A DNA stretch of 64,000 bases. Source: a virus. Positions 6,793 through 14,718 of the stretch are shown one piece after another. Both the position numbers and the translations under genes were made by a program. Numbering within the stretch: the stretch's first letter is position 1; each line of letters opens with the position of its first letter. A model generated the notes under the pieces. The model saw only the letters and a program-made list of their open reading frames with translations. It had not been told where the DNA came from and did not search any database. The stretch covers positions 22,397 to 86,396 of IMG/VR virus record IMGVR_UViG_3300017917_001194; one strand, written 5' to 3'.

Positions 6793-6953
6793 TAGTTAGA
6801 CTTCTCCTTCGAACGGCGAGGTTGTTGTTGAGACGCATATTCAGCGTCAACTAAGGCTTTCTTCCATGCACCACGTTGATGTGAATTTTTGATAATAGCC
6901 AAAGCTCGTTTAGCTTCTTTACTTAGTTTAAATGCGCCTGTTGTTTTTGCCAT
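6792..6953 (-). CDS. Small basic protein (53 aa)
   Basis: It begins MAKTTGAFKLSKEAKRALAI and continues with a helical, basic segment (HQRGAWKKALVDAEYASQQQ). A ribosome site (AGGAG) lies 7 bases upstream. It is the first gene of a three-gene unit behind a sigma70-like promoter. Function unknown. Confidence 0.65.
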   Translation of the reverse strand: MAKTTGAFKLSKEAKRALAIIKNSHQRGAWKKALVDAEYASQQQPRRSKEKSN

Positions 6954-6983
6954 TTTATTCTCCTAATTAAATATGTTAGTATC

Positions 6984-7011
6984 ATTATAGCACAAAAAAT
7001 CACAAAAGCAA
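6984..7011 (-). promoter_or_regulatory. Sigma70-like promoter
   Basis: Minus strand TTGCTT, 16 bases, TATAAT. A consensus -10 with a weaker -35. It drives the genes from 6953 leftward. Confidence 0.55.
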
Positions 7012-7035
7012 CTCAGACTGGATAACTATTTACTT

Positions 7036-8628
7036 ATGTTTGACAATTCCAAACCAAACGTTATTATTCTCGCAGATTTAACCGATGTGGTCACAATGAG
7101 TAAAACACTCGGGCCATATAAGGTAGCTAATGAGTTGCGTCGTGCTGGGTTTGAATGTATGGTATTACAACATATTCATACCATGGATTTTGAAGAGTTA
7201 AAATATCTGTTAAGCAATCTAATATCAGATCAAACTTTATTTGTTGGGATCAACACAATGTTCTATCAGGACATTGATGGGGTCGTTAAATCGCCAACCG
7301 AACCTATGTATTATAAAGAAGCACATCCTGGTGCTATGTTACCACACGGGTACAAATATAATCAAGAATTTAAAAATTTTGTTAAACTGTGCAACCCTAA
7401 TACAAAAATAGTATTAGGAGGATCCAAGTCAGTTGATGCTAGTTGGAATAAAGATTATGATTATCTAGTATTTGGGTATGCTGATGTATCAATTGTTGAA
7501 CTTGCTAGATATCTTCAAAATCCTCAAGGAAAACTTAATAAATCTTATCGAAGCATTCATGGCCCTGTTGTTTTAGACGATAGTCGTGCTGAAACATATG
7601 ATTTTAATAATACCCCTATGGGGTATGTTGACCACGATATTATACTTCCAGGAGAAACATTAAACATTGAGATAGCCCGAGGTTGTATATTTAGATGTAC
7701 TTTTTGTAGTTATCCGTTGAATGGTAAGAAGAAGTTGGATTTTATTAAACACGAAGAAATACTATATAATGAATTTATAGATAACTACCGACAATGGGGA
7801 ACAACACGTTATATTTTTTCTGATGACACGTTTAATGACAGCGCAGAAAAAATTGAGATGATTTGGCGTATTAGCAGACGTTTACCATTTGATCTTGAGT
7901 TTTGGGCATTTGTTCGACTAGACTTGTTATCCGCACATATTGACTTAACAGACAAACTTTTTGAAAGTGGGCTTCGCGGATGCTTTTTTGGAATTGAAAC
8001 CATGAATGAAAAATCGGCCCGCTCTATAGGTAAAGGTGGTAGTCGCGAAAAACAAATTGATACCTTAAAATACATTAAGGATAAATGGGGCGATAAAGTT
8101 ATATTATCAGCCGGATTTATACTTGGACTACCATATGAAGATCTTAACAGTATGAATTTAACAATTAATACGTTAGTAAGTAGACAAATACCGCTAGACC
8201 ATTGGAGTTTTTTTCCGTTAGTTATCCGGGGTGATATAACACAGCACAGTAGCAATTATCACAGTGAACTAGATAAAAATTATACAAAATACGGGTATCG
8301 TAAAATTGGAGTTGACGGAATTTTTCTTGATTGGGAAAATGATTATACAAATTATAAAGAAATACTCCAATTATCTAAATGGGCCAATGAAATCTCAACA
8401 GAACGCGGCATTCGTACAATAGATTCATACCAAGCATTTAGTATTGCCGGTTTGGGTTTTGATTTAGATTTTACAAGAATCAGATCTAATAATGAAATTG
8501 ATTGGCATAAAATTTTCTTAACCAAGCAACAACGTGCTTTAGAGTATAAAAATAAAATATACTCTATTCAAAATATCAAACCTTATTATAGCAAATCTAA
8601 GTTCAGTTGGACTTGGTCTGGAGTGTAA
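7036..8628 (+). CDS. B12-binding-type radical SAM protein (530 aa)
   Basis: The radical SAM cluster motif C-x3-C-x2-C is in ARGCIFRCTFCSYPLNG (about residues 216-232). The preceding 200 residues have the layout of the Rossmann-like N-terminal domain of cobalamin-binding radical SAM proteins (FVGINTMFYQ, IVLGGSKSVDASWNKDYDYL, VFGYADVSI), though the canonical cobalamin histidine motif is not obvious. Such enzymes methylate or rearrange unactivated carbons. It is one of the few plus-strand genes and converges on the epimerase gene with a 26-nt tail-to-tail overlap. No Shine-Dalgarno is apparent. Substrate unknown. Confidence 0.8.
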   Translation: MFDNSKPNVIILADLTDVVTMSKTLGPYKVANELRRAGFECMVLQHIHTMDFEELKYLLSNLISDQTLFVGINTMFYQDIDGVVKSPTEPMYYKEAHPGAMLPHGYKYNQEFKNFVKLCNPNTKIVLGGSKSVDASWNKDYDYLVFGYADVSIVELARYLQNPQGKLNKSYRSIHGPVVLDDSRAETYDFNNTPMGYVDHDIILPGETLNIEIARGCIFRCTFCSYPLNGKKKLDFIKHEEILYNEFIDNYRQWGTTRYIFSDDTFNDSAEKIEMIWRISRRLPFDLEFWAFVRLDLLSAHIDLTDKLFESGLRGCFFGIETMNEKSARSIGKGGSREKQIDTLKYIKDKWGDKVILSAGFILGLPYEDLNSMNLTINTLVSRQIPLDHWSFFPLVIRGDITQHSSNYHSELDKNYTKYGYRKIGVDGIFLDWENDYTNYKEILQLSKWANEISTERGIRTIDSYQAFSIAGLGFDLDFTRIRSNNEIDWHKIFLTKQQRALEYKNKIYSIQNIKPYYSKSKFSWTWSGV

Positions 8629-9376
8629 TGTTCAACTTAGTTAGATCAGCGCAGGTATAGTGTTGATAATTTGATTTAAGGACTTCTGGCATTGGCACTC
8701 GACGAATGTCTGTAGTATATCTCCTGGCAATATCTTCAAAGCTCATAGTTTGACCTGTGCCAATGTTCCATATACCCGATTCATTGATGTTTAACATTTT
8801 TAAATGAACATCCACTACACGACTTACATGAACAAAGTCACGTTGGGCCGGCTGACCTTCGAATATTTCTACATATCCTTGTTCTTCTGCTTGCTTCTTA
8901 AATTTGTAAAACGGACTGGCTTGATTACCTTTGTGTTCTTCACCTTCTGGCCCGTACACATTAAAGTAACGAAAACCTTGTGTGATAATGTCGCGTGGAT
9001 TTTGTCGTACATAGCGTTCAAATAAGTATTTTGTCCAGGCATACGGATTACGTGGATCCACCGGCGATGTTTCGTTGAACTCTGCACCTAATCCATATAC
9101 ACTAGCTGAACTGGCCCACTGAAAGTTAGCACCTGTTTCTGCGGCCAGTTCGTATAACTTTACACTGAAATCATAGTTTTGTAACATGATCTTTTCAATG
9201 TCACGTTCCATAGTTGAACTGTTGGCACCAATGTGTATGATCCAGTCAACCTTTTTAATTATAGGGAAGAATGAATCATGCCAATCAAAAGGAATCACTT
9301 CGTGTCCAGCATCGACTAATGTGTCAAACATGTGCTGGCCAATGAATCCACGATAGCCTGTGAGTAATATTTTCAC
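8603..9376 (-). CDS. hldD: ADP-heptose 6-epimerase-like SDR (HldD-like, 257 aa)
   Basis: An extended short-chain dehydrogenase with the NAD-binding TGYRGFIGQH motif at the N-terminus and the catalytic Y-x3-K (PYAWTKYLF). The segments GFRYFNVYGPEGEEHKGNQA, ASPFYKFKKQAEEQG and FEGQPAQRDFVHV closely follow the ADP-L-glycero-D-manno-heptose 6-epimerase signature. At 257 residues it is shorter than the usual 310. The heptose kinase and nucleotidyltransferase genes lie just upstream in the same operon, which supports the call. A related nucleotide-sugar epimerase is the alternative. Confidence 0.75.
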   Translation of the reverse strand: MKILLTGYRGFIGQHMFDTLVDAGHEVIPFDWHDSFFPIIKKVDWIIHIGANSSTMERDIEKIMLQNYDFSVKLYELAAETGANFQWASSASVYGLGAEFNETSPVDPRNPYAWTKYLFERYVRQNPRDIITQGFRYFNVYGPEGEEHKGNQASPFYKFKKQAEEQGYVEIFEGQPAQRDFVHVSRVVDVHLKMLNINESGIWNIGTGQTMSFEDIARRYTTDIRRVPMPEVLKSNYQHYTCADLTKLNITLQTKSN

Positions 9377-9744
9377 TGCTGACTGTCTCCGGGCAAGACA
9401 CGATAGTTGTCTTCGATAGAGTCAGCTGTGCTTACTTCGATAATGGTACCTGCTTCAATGCAGATAAGTTGATGTGGCAGTAATGGTGGATTATGCCATG
9501 TGTCGCCTTCGGCTAATGGTACCTCAATAACATTAGCAGTCTTGGTGTCAATCCACTTGACAATAAACTTACCACTTTGTACATACCATGTTTCATCTTT
9601 CTCTGCGTGAAAGTGCATGGAGAACTTTGCACCTTCAGCAAAGTTTAAGAACTTACCACAATACTTGTCGTTAGTTGCCCATATGTCTTCGCAACCCCAA
9701 CCTTTTTTAACATGACCTTTTAATCTCTTTACTGATCCTGGCAT
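9373..9744 (-). CDS. Cupin, sugar isomerase-like (123 aa)
   Basis: A single cupin domain with metal ligands in MHFHAEKDETWYVQSGKF and a distal His in PPLLPHQLICIEAG. The surrounding pattern resembles the mannose-6-phosphate isomerase type II and sugar-epimerase cupins of nucleotide-sugar operons. It overlaps the epimerase gene by 4 nt (ATGA) and the kinase gene by 16 nt. A role in making or checking the sugar precursor for the heptose set is inferred; it is not a canonical member of the ADP-heptose route. Confidence 0.7.
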   Translation of the reverse strand: MPGSVKRLKGHVKKGWGCEDIWATNDKYCGKFLNFAEGAKFSMHFHAEKDETWYVQSGKFIVKWIDTKTANVIEVPLAEGDTWHNPPLLPHQLICIEAGTIIEVSTADSIEDNYRVLPGDSQQ

Positions 9745-10505
9745 AATATTTCCTCTATTGTTGGAGCATACACTCCTGTGTGCTGTACTGTTATACTTGC
9801 GGCTTTGATAGCAAACTCAATACCCTTGCGTATGTTATTGCTGTCTAAAAATCCCACAGCCAATGCCGCTAAGAATGTATCGCCGGCGCCGCACACATCT
9901 ACAACTTCAATACTTGGTGCCGCAAATCCTTCTTCTTGATACTCAGCACCTTGAGCACCTAATGTGACAATCAAATCCTTAGGAAAGGATTTTGCTAGAC
10001 TGTGTTCATGTGCGTTGATTTTAACATAGCAACCTTCAAACCGTTTTAAGTTTGTTTTCTTTGTGTCAATAAAAATTGGTCCAGGATATTGTTTGCGTAA
10101 AGCTTCAATTAGTTCATAACTTACATAACCTTTATTATAATCACTGATTACAATAGCATCTGCATTACTAAGTGTAAAAGGTATGTGATCGAACACTAGT
10201 GGAGAGGAAGTAAAATCTGCGTCTATGCGAACTATGTGTTGCCGACTACGAATGTCAATTAGTCTTGTTTTAGTACCACGTTTCCCCTTCATCGCAACAA
10301 CTTCACAACCAAGTTCTTTTAAGTTGGCCTCGACATTGGAAACCATTCCTGGACGTGCTTCTGTGTGACTGTATCTGAATACCGGCACAGGTGCTTCGGG
10401 GCTGATACGATCTATATGTCCATACTCGTACTCGTCAATACAATCATCACCTATTAGTAATATCTTGTATTTTCTTTGTAGTCGAGTAAGGATCGAGGCG
10501 TTCAA
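9729..10505 (-). CDS. hldE: Heptose-7-phosphate kinase-like protein (HldE domain I, 258 aa)
   Basis: A PfkB/ribokinase-fold kinase matching the first domain of HldE (RfaE): [20 protein letters not shown] with PVPVFRY, a conserved ISDYNKGYV, and the GAGDTF anion-hole motif with catalytic Asp ([18 protein letters not shown]). HldE kinase domains are about 320 residues; this one is shortened in the middle. The best start is a TTG at 10505 preceded by GGGGAT, which overlaps the nucleotidyltransferase gene by 59 nt in another frame. In most bacteria the two activities are fused; here they are split. Confidence 0.78.
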   Translation of the reverse strand: MNASILTRLQRKYKILLIGDDCIDEYEYGHIDRISPEAPVPVFRYSHTEARPGMVSNVEANLKELGCEVVAMKGKRGTKTRLIDIRSRQHIVRIDADFTSSPLVFDHIPFTLSNADAIVISDYNKGYVSYELIEALRKQYPGPIFIDTKKTNLKRFEGCYVKINAHEHSLAKSFPKDLIVTLGAQGAEYQEEGFAAPSIEVVDVCGAGDTFLAALAVGFLDSNNIRKGIEFAIKAASITVQHTGVYAPTIEEILCQDQ

Positions 10506-10839
10506 AGTAAATTATCCCCGGAGCATGTTCTGCACCAATAACGCTGGTACCACGATGGTCAGAACCTTTGACCATAATGTCACACTGCTTTATTAGATTT
10601 ATCAAGTCTTCGTCGGTGTCGAATTCTTTTACGTCATCTACACAACGGAGAGCTCGTAACATTATAGCACGTTCTTCATAGGAATTAATAGGCCTTGCGG
10701 AACCTTTTTTCTCCCGAACACGTCTGTCCGAATCTATAGCAACGGTCAAATGATCACCTAAACTTCGAGCATAGGTTAAAAGTTCTAAGTGCCCTCGATG
10801 TAATATATCAAAGGTTCCGTTGACAAATACCTTTTTCAC
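10447..10839 (-). CDS. hldE: Heptose-phosphate nucleotidyltransferase-like protein (HldE domain II, 130 aa)
   Basis: A cytidylyltransferase-like (HIGH superfamily) domain: [16 protein letters not shown] gives the T/HxGH nucleotide-binding site at residues 8-18, followed by [18 protein letters not shown] and KGSDHRG. It matches the C-terminal adenylyltransferase half of HldE in length and motifs. Coupled to the upstream 83-residue gene by ATGA. With the kinase and epimerase it could make ADP-heptose from a heptose phosphate supplied by the host. Confidence 0.8.
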   Translation of the reverse strand: MKKVFVNGTFDILHRGHLELLTYARSLGDHLTVAIDSDRRVREKKGSARPINSYEERAIMLRALRCVDDVKEFDTDEDLINLIKQCDIMVKGSDHRGTSVIGAEHAPGIIYFERLDPYSTTKKIQDITNR

Positions 10840-11087
10840 TCGTCAGTCCATTTACGAGTTTGGTCGAAGGACTTTTCTTGAATGGTTCTTTCTTTGAAAA
10901 ATTTACGTGGATTACCGCACATAGCACAATGACTATCACCACATGTGGTAGCGTGTATTTTGCTCAATCTGTGTTCTGGTCCTGTTGGGAATCCGTATGC
11001 TTTGGCGATGCTAGATTGTTTCTTAATAGCACGGATTTTCTTTTGAAGTCGTTTGGAATGCTTGAAACGTTCTACTTGATTGCTCAT
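10836..11087 (-). CDS. Small protein with Cys cluster (83 aa)
   Basis: A Lys/Arg-rich N-terminus ([20 protein letters not shown]) is followed by [18 protein letters not shown], a C-x4-C-x2-C arrangement that could hold zinc with the nearby His. Similar small Cys-cluster proteins recur in phage and bacterial genomes with no assigned role. It is the first gene of the ADP-heptose operon by position. No clear promoter upstream. Confidence 0.7.
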   Translation of the reverse strand: MSNQVERFKHSKRLQKKIRAIKKQSSIAKAYGFPTGPEHRLSKIHATTCGDSHCAMCGNPRKFFKERTIQEKSFDQTRKWTDE

Positions 11088-11122
11088 ATTGTGCCCTCCA
11101 CTGTTATTTACACTATAACTGA

Positions 11123-11362
11123 TTACACATCATTTTTAAACAAGTATTTGCCCAAAATAGTCACAGGCGGCATGGGTTTTACGACTAACCCAGTTCGACG
11201 CTCTACTTCTTGAATAAGTTGACGTCCTACGCCTTGACGTCTGTATTCTACATTAACAAAAATATCGCGGATTTCTGCCCGCGAATTATAAACAGCATAC
11301 CCTACAGTACGTCCTGACTCTGTGGCCAGGACGTTACCTGGGTTATGACTAAACTCAATCAT
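11123..11362 (-). CDS. Short GNAT-like acetyltransferase (79 aa)
   Basis: It carries the acetyl-CoA pyrophosphate-binding motif of GNAT enzymes, EYRRQGVGRQLIQEVERR, preceded by the strand AEIRDIFVNV. At 79 residues it is about half of a typical GNAT domain and lacks a clear C-terminal motif B (the end is GKYLFKNDV). It may be a trimmed but functional core or a decaying gene. It overlaps the AhpD-like gene by one nucleotide. Confidence 0.6.
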   Translation of the reverse strand: MIEFSHNPGNVLATESGRTVGYAVYNSRAEIRDIFVNVEYRRQGVGRQLIQEVERRTGLVVKPMPPVTILGKYLFKNDV

Positions 11363-11868
11363 TAACTGTTTAACACTTTTGCCACTGAGTTCATCACTGC
11401 CGCGATTCTACCAATATCTCGTAGTTGCTCTACAGTATAGCCTAATGCCTTCAAGCCATCGTAATGGGCTTTCACGCAGAACTCGCATTTGCCAACAATA
11501 CTTGCGGCAAGACTAAATGCTTCAAAGTTTGCCTTTGTAGTTCCGCCATGACTTGCGATTGCGTTCATTCTTAACTGCGCTGGCAGGCCTTTGAGTTGAG
11601 GATCATCAGACATTTCAACATAGGGATACCAGACATTGTTTTGGGCCATGGTGCTTGCGGCAGTCATCGCAGCATCAGCATGGACAGGGGTGTCTGCCAA
11701 CATGACAGCCAACACTTTTCCGTTGCCAGTTGCGGCCAATGCGGCCACAGCACAGCCCATGGCCACATCTGGATCTAATGTGCTACGCAAAAGGACAGCA
11801 TCAAGATTTAACTTGGTGTCCTTTGCGTATTCTGGCAACGCTTCTTTGATAGCGTCTGTGAATGCCAT
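11362..11868 (-). CDS. ahpD: AhpD-like alkylhydroperoxidase (168 aa)
   Basis: A carboxymuconolactone decarboxylase-family protein. The redox centre is CEFCVKAH: C128, C131, H135, with E116 placed 12 residues before the first Cys, exactly the proton-relay spacing known for mycobacterial AhpD. AhpD reduces AhpC. The gene directly follows an AhpC gene (1-nt overlap TAATG), so the pair should form a self-contained peroxide reductase. The reductant that feeds AhpD must come from the host. Confidence 0.85.
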   Translation of the reverse strand: MAFTDAIKEALPEYAKDTKLNLDAVLLRSTLDPDVAMGCAVAALAATGNGKVLAVMLADTPVHADAAMTAASTMAQNNVWYPYVEMSDDPQLKGLPAQLRMNAIASHGGTTKANFEAFSLAASIVGKCEFCVKAHYDGLKALGYTVEQLRDIGRIAAVMNSVAKVLNS

Positions 11869-12407
11869 TATAGTGTCTCCCCGCCGACTGTGCGGTTACA
11901 AGCACACAATTCGTTTGTTTGAAGGCTATCTAACACACGAAGAGTTTCTTCAGGTGAGCGGCCTACATTCAGATTGTTAACTGTGACATGCTGAATAACA
12001 TTATCAGGGTCAACAATAAAAGTTGCTCTTAATGGAGCACCAGCAGGAGCATAAAATACGCCTAATTGTTCAACTAAACTCAGGTCACCTCGTTGTGTAT
12101 CAGCAAACTGATTGTGGCGAATATTTTTTAGATCTGGGTGGGCATTTTGCCACGCAACAGCACAAAATTCATTGTCTGTAGATCCTGTTAAGAGCACAGC
12201 ATCTCTGTCCTCAAAATCCTGATATAATTTGTCATACCCAACAATTTCTGTGGGGCAAACAAAAGTGAAAGATTTTGGATAGTAAACGATTACTTTCCAT
12301 TTGCCAGGGAATGATTCTTCGTTGATTGTAAAGAACGCATCATCTGGTTGTCCTGGCTTAACACCTGTGATGGTAAATGCTTCAAGTTTGTGTCCTACTG
12401 TTTTCAT
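11868..12407 (-). CDS. ahpC: AhpC-type 2-Cys peroxiredoxin (179 aa)
   Basis: It reduces peroxides. The peroxidatic cysteine is C51 in SFTFVCPTEIVGYDK, and resolving cysteines lie in ELCACNRTVGG near the C-terminus. Full length for the AhpC group. An excellent sigma70-like promoter sits about 55 bases upstream, so it should be made early by host RNA polymerase. Peroxiredoxins are unusual in phages. With AhpD next door and a Dps-like protein at 62686 it suggests protection of the infected cell from oxidative damage. Confidence 0.9.
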   Translation of the reverse strand: MKTVGHKLEAFTITGVKPGQPDDAFFTINEESFPGKWKVIVYYPKSFTFVCPTEIVGYDKLYQDFEDRDAVLLTGSTDNEFCAVAWQNAHPDLKNIRHNQFADTQRGDLSLVEQLGVFYAPAGAPLRATFIVDPDNVIQHVTVNNLNVGRSPEETLRVLDSLQTNELCACNRTVGGETL

Positions 12408-12462
12408 GCTATCTCCTTAAGTTAAAAAAATTTGCTATCAGTATTTGTACTGACATGTGTAA

Positions 12463-12491
12463 AGTATAATAGTATATATCTATTAAGTCAA
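12463..12491 (-). promoter_or_regulatory. Sigma70-like promoter for ahpC-ahpD
   Basis: Minus strand TTGACT, 17-base spacer, TATACT. The spacer itself is AT-rich and contains a second possible -10 (TATACT). Confidence 0.75.
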
Positions 12492-12551
12492 GGAGATTTA
12501 TAGGTTTTTCCTGAATATTTTTTAATAAGGCTTATAGGAAAAATCAATAAC

Positions 12552-13193
12552 TCAATGATAGTGTAGTTGTTTAAGTTCTGGAAGTTTAGCCAAAAATTCC
12601 GTGTGTGGTAGAAATTCGGTGTCAAAGGTCATTGAGCTAATGTCAATGCCGTTGTCTAAGGCCTGTTGATATTTAGAATTTTCAATTATATCAAATATAA
12701 GATGCAATCGGAAAGTATCTCCCCGATTGCAATAGGTGTGATAAATTCGATTGTTTACTTCATAATATTGCCCTACATCAAAATAATGTTCTCTATCTTC
12801 TATACACCAAAAACAATCAGGATTACTAATAATAGGAACATGAATTCGATGACTGTGTTCGTGCCACCAGCATGGATCTACGTGAAATAATAACTTATCT
12901 CCTGGCATCAAACAAGCAATTTCACATTTGATAAATGTATGATCAGGATACAGTGTGTGCATCCATTGATCAACAGTTTTAAATTCATCTAATACACGTT
13001 GAACATCGTATGTTAGTTCTTGTGGTCTTTCTTGTCGAATTCCATATGGAACACGAACTATACGTGTAGTTAATATTTCATTGCGGTCAAAATCCTTTTT
13101 AGACCAGTCTAGACTTAATGCTAATTCTTGAAGATTAGCAATTACCTCCTGGGGTACTGAACCTAAATGAGTAAAGTCTGTGGTTAAAAACAT
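12552..13193 (-). CDS. Aspartyl/asparaginyl beta-hydroxylase-like dioxygenase (213 aa)
   Basis: A cupin-fold 2-oxoglutarate/Fe(II) oxygenase candidate. H-x-D appears in KLLFHVDPCWWHEHSHRIHV, a distal His in VNNRIYHTYCNRGD, and the co-substrate Arg in TFRLHLIFDI. This is the pattern of the Asp/Asn beta-hydroxylase family. Similar phage proteins have no confirmed substrate; a peptide or nucleic-acid side chain is possible. It sits between the ahpC promoter region and the tRNA array, with no close partner gene. Confidence 0.7.
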   Translation of the reverse strand: MFLTTDFTHLGSVPQEVIANLQELALSLDWSKKDFDRNEILTTRIVRVPYGIRQERPQELTYDVQRVLDEFKTVDQWMHTLYPDHTFIKCEIACLMPGDKLLFHVDPCWWHEHSHRIHVPIISNPDCFWCIEDREHYFDVGQYYEVNNRIYHTYCNRGDTFRLHLIFDIIENSKYQQALDNGIDISSMTFDTEFLPHTEFLAKLPELKQLHYH

Positions 13194-13208
13194 AAAGTAT
13201 ATTTAATA

Positions 13209-13231
13209 TTGGCGGAGACTATTGGATTCGA
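13209..13231 (-). repeat. Partial tRNA 3' end (remnant)
   Basis: The minus strand reads TTCGAATCCAATAGTCTCC then GCCA: a T-loop, the 3' acceptor strand and an encoded CCA, with no matching 5' half. It lies directly beside the intact tRNA-Ser(GCT) and resembles its end (ACTCTCCGCCA). It looks like the scar of a duplicated or recombined tRNA gene. Confidence 0.55.
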
Positions 13232-13232
13232 A

Positions 13233-13321
13233 TGGCGGAGAGTATAGGATTCGAACCTATGCACCGTTATACACAGTGACGGATTAGCAATCCGTTGCAT
13301 TAACCACTCTGCCAACTCTCC
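13233..13321 (-). tRNA. tRNA-Ser (GCT)
   Basis: Full cloverleaf with a long variable arm; anticodon stem ACGGA/TCCGT and loop TTGCTAA. CCA is encoded. Reads AGC/AGU. Confidence 0.93.
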
Positions 13322-13326
13322 TAATT

Positions 13327-13402
13327 TGGTGCTGGAGAAAGGAATCGAACCCTCGACATCCGCATTACAAGTGCGGCGCTCTACCGTCTGAGCTACTCCA
13401 GC
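13327..13402 (-). tRNA. tRNA-Thr (TGT)
   Basis: Standard 76-nt cloverleaf; anticodon loop CTTGTAA between CCGCA and TGCGG; CCA encoded. Only 5 bases from tRNA-Ser(GCT). Confidence 0.95.
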
Positions 13403-13403
13403 T

Positions 13404-13841
13404 TTAAAAACTTTTACCTTCGAGATATCTTTGCTTTCTAAAATGTCTTCCATTGCCTCTATTCTTGCCTTTATATGTTTCTGTTTGGCTATGACAATTT
13501 GGACAAATCATTGCTAAGTTATCTTCAGTTTGATTTTGGCTATTACCATCAACGTGTTCCACCTCAAGTGTCAGTGGCTTACCGTTCCATTCTATTGTGC
13601 CGCATATAGCACAACAGTGATTCTGTTTTTCTAACAGATATCTTTTAATATGAACGCTTACACCGTTTGGTCCTGCGCCTACTCTTAATCCTTCTTTCCA
13701 TTCCTTAACGTATCTTTTATATTGAGCAGTTTGTTGGCATTTTATCGAACAGTAAATATTTTTCTTACCAGGATGATAATTTGCTTCTGTACCACAATCA
13801 ATACACAAATATGTTTTAGGGTTAATTCTCTTTTTTGCCAT
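13404..13841 (-). CDS. HNH homing-type endonuclease (145 aa)
   Basis: An N-terminal zinc finger (CIDCGTEANYHPGKKNIYCS with a later C) is followed by an HNH nuclease: CCAICGTIEW, LEVEHVDGNSQNQTEDNLAM, ICPNCHSQTETYKGKNRG. It is closely similar in plan to the endonuclease at 16384-16773. It lies between tRNA genes and carries its own late-promoter-like box (CATAAATA at 13862-13869), typical for free-standing homing genes that invade intergenic sites. Confidence 0.88.
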   Translation of the reverse strand: MAKKRINPKTYLCIDCGTEANYHPGKKNIYCSIKCQQTAQYKRYVKEWKEGLRVGAGPNGVSVHIKRYLLEKQNHCCAICGTIEWNGKPLTLEVEHVDGNSQNQTEDNLAMICPNCHSQTETYKGKNRGNGRHFRKQRYLEGKSF

Positions 13842-13861
13842 GGTATAGCACTCCTTACATT

Positions 13862-13869
13862 TATTTATG
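13862..13869 (-). promoter_or_regulatory. T4-late-like promoter box (CATAAATA)
   Basis: It sits about 20 bases upstream of the HNH gene starting at 13841, followed by an AGGAG ribosome site. It matches the T4 late consensus TATAAATA at seven of eight positions. Confidence 0.6.
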
Positions 13870-13884
13870 CTATACCAATGAATT

Positions 13885-14073
13885 TTACTCTGCGGCTTCT
13901 ACCACAGGAGGCGTGTAGCCTAATTTTTGAATACGGCGTTGAATTTTAGCCACAATTTTTTTCTTACTTGCACGTTCTAACAGTTTAACCAACTGTGGTC
14001 CATTGAGACTGACAATCTTTACTTCACCGGATTTGGTGTAACCTGGCTTCTTACGATTTAATTTCTTTGACAT
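13885..14073 (-). CDS. Small basic protein (62 aa)
   Basis: It starts MSKKLNRKKPGYTKSGEVKI after a GGAG ribosome site; the longer upstream reading enters tRNA-Leu and is rejected. Very basic, with a helical half (ERASKKKIVAKIQRRIQKLG) and an acidic tip (EAAE). It resembles a small nucleic-acid binding protein, but no family is recognised. It is embedded in the tRNA array. Confidence 0.65.
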   Translation of the reverse strand: MSKKLNRKKPGYTKSGEVKIVSLNGPQLVKLLERASKKKIVAKIQRRIQKLGYTPPVVEAAE

Positions 14074-14124
14074 TATTGACTCCTTTGTTCTACTTATTTT
14101 AGTTGTTGTTGCCGATAAAAGTTT

Positions 14125-14209
14125 TGGTACGAGGGGCGGGATTCGAACCCGCAAGGCTATTCGCCGCTGGATTTTAAATCCAGTGTGTAGACCGTTCCAC
14201 CACCCTCGC
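14125..14209 (-). tRNA. tRNA-Leu (TAA)
   Basis: Long variable arm; anticodon loop TTTAAAA between CTGGA and TCCAG. CCA encoded. First acceptor pair is G-U. Confidence 0.93.
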
Positions 14210-14215
14210 AAAATC

Positions 14216-14494
14216 TTATATAGCGTCTGACAAGTTGGCCCAGGTAATATCCTTGGGATCAACGATGGCTACATTGTATTCGTACTTACGCAATAACTTC
14301 TGAGGTGGTACGGCACGACGTGGCATACCATTAACCTTGCCTGCTGTTGAATCAATTGGTTGTACCCAAACAAAAGTCTTGGAAAACTTAACCACACGTG
14401 CAATCACAATACGGTTATTAGCCACAGTGAATACGTGTTGCCCGATTTCTAATGGTTTGCCTAGTAGATCCTTAACAACATAATCGTTAATCAT
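14216..14494 (-). CDS. Conserved-looking hypothetical protein (92 aa)
   Basis: The start at 14494 (MINDYVVKDLLGKPLEIGQH) follows a GGAG site; the longer frame runs into tRNA-Gly. The product is beta-rich (HVFTVANNRIVIARVVKFSK, TFVWVQPIDSTAGK), suggesting a small barrel. It lies between tRNA-Gly(TCC) and tRNA-Leu(TAA) and is probably transcribed with them. Function unknown. Confidence 0.7.
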   Translation of the reverse strand: MINDYVVKDLLGKPLEIGQHVFTVANNRIVIARVVKFSKTFVWVQPIDSTAGKVNGMPRRAVPPQKLLRKYEYNVAIVDPKDITWANLSDAI

Positions 14495-14511
14495 ACTAAC
14501 TCCTATATAGT

Positions 14512-14585
14512 TGGAGCAGGGTAAGGGAATCGAACCCTCCGCTCTAGCTTGGAAGGCTAGGGTATTACCACTATACGAACCCTGC
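14512..14585 (-). tRNA. tRNA-Gly (TCC)
   Basis: Standard cloverleaf, 74 nt with CCA; anticodon loop CTTCCAA between CTAGC and GCTAG. Confidence 0.95.
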
Positions 14586-14594
14586 ATTTATAAT

Positions 14595-14623
14595 AATATA
14601 ACACAATCTACTATACTTGTCAA
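14595..14623 (-). promoter_or_regulatory. Sigma70-like promoter inside the tRNA array
   Basis: Minus strand TTGACA, 17 bases, TATATT, placed just upstream of tRNA-Gly(TCC). It should drive the left part of the array by host RNA polymerase. Confidence 0.7.
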
Positions 14624-14628
14624 TTAGG

Positions 14629-14713
14629 TGGTGCCCCAGGTGAGACTCGAACTCACACGCCTTTTGGGCAACGGCTTCTAAGACCGTCATGGCTACCATT
14701 ACATCACCGGGGC
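14629..14713 (-). tRNA. tRNA-Leu (TAG)
   Basis: Long variable arm (TGCCCAAAAGGCG); anticodon loop CTTAGAA between ACGGT and GCCGT; CCA encoded. Reads CUN codons. Confidence 0.93.
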
Positions 14714-14718
14714 ATATT

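Noticed and set aside
7809-8255. A long antisense reading frame inside the radical SAM gene
   Set aside because: The sense frame has full radical SAM motifs; the antisense one is a shadow without ribosome site or domain.
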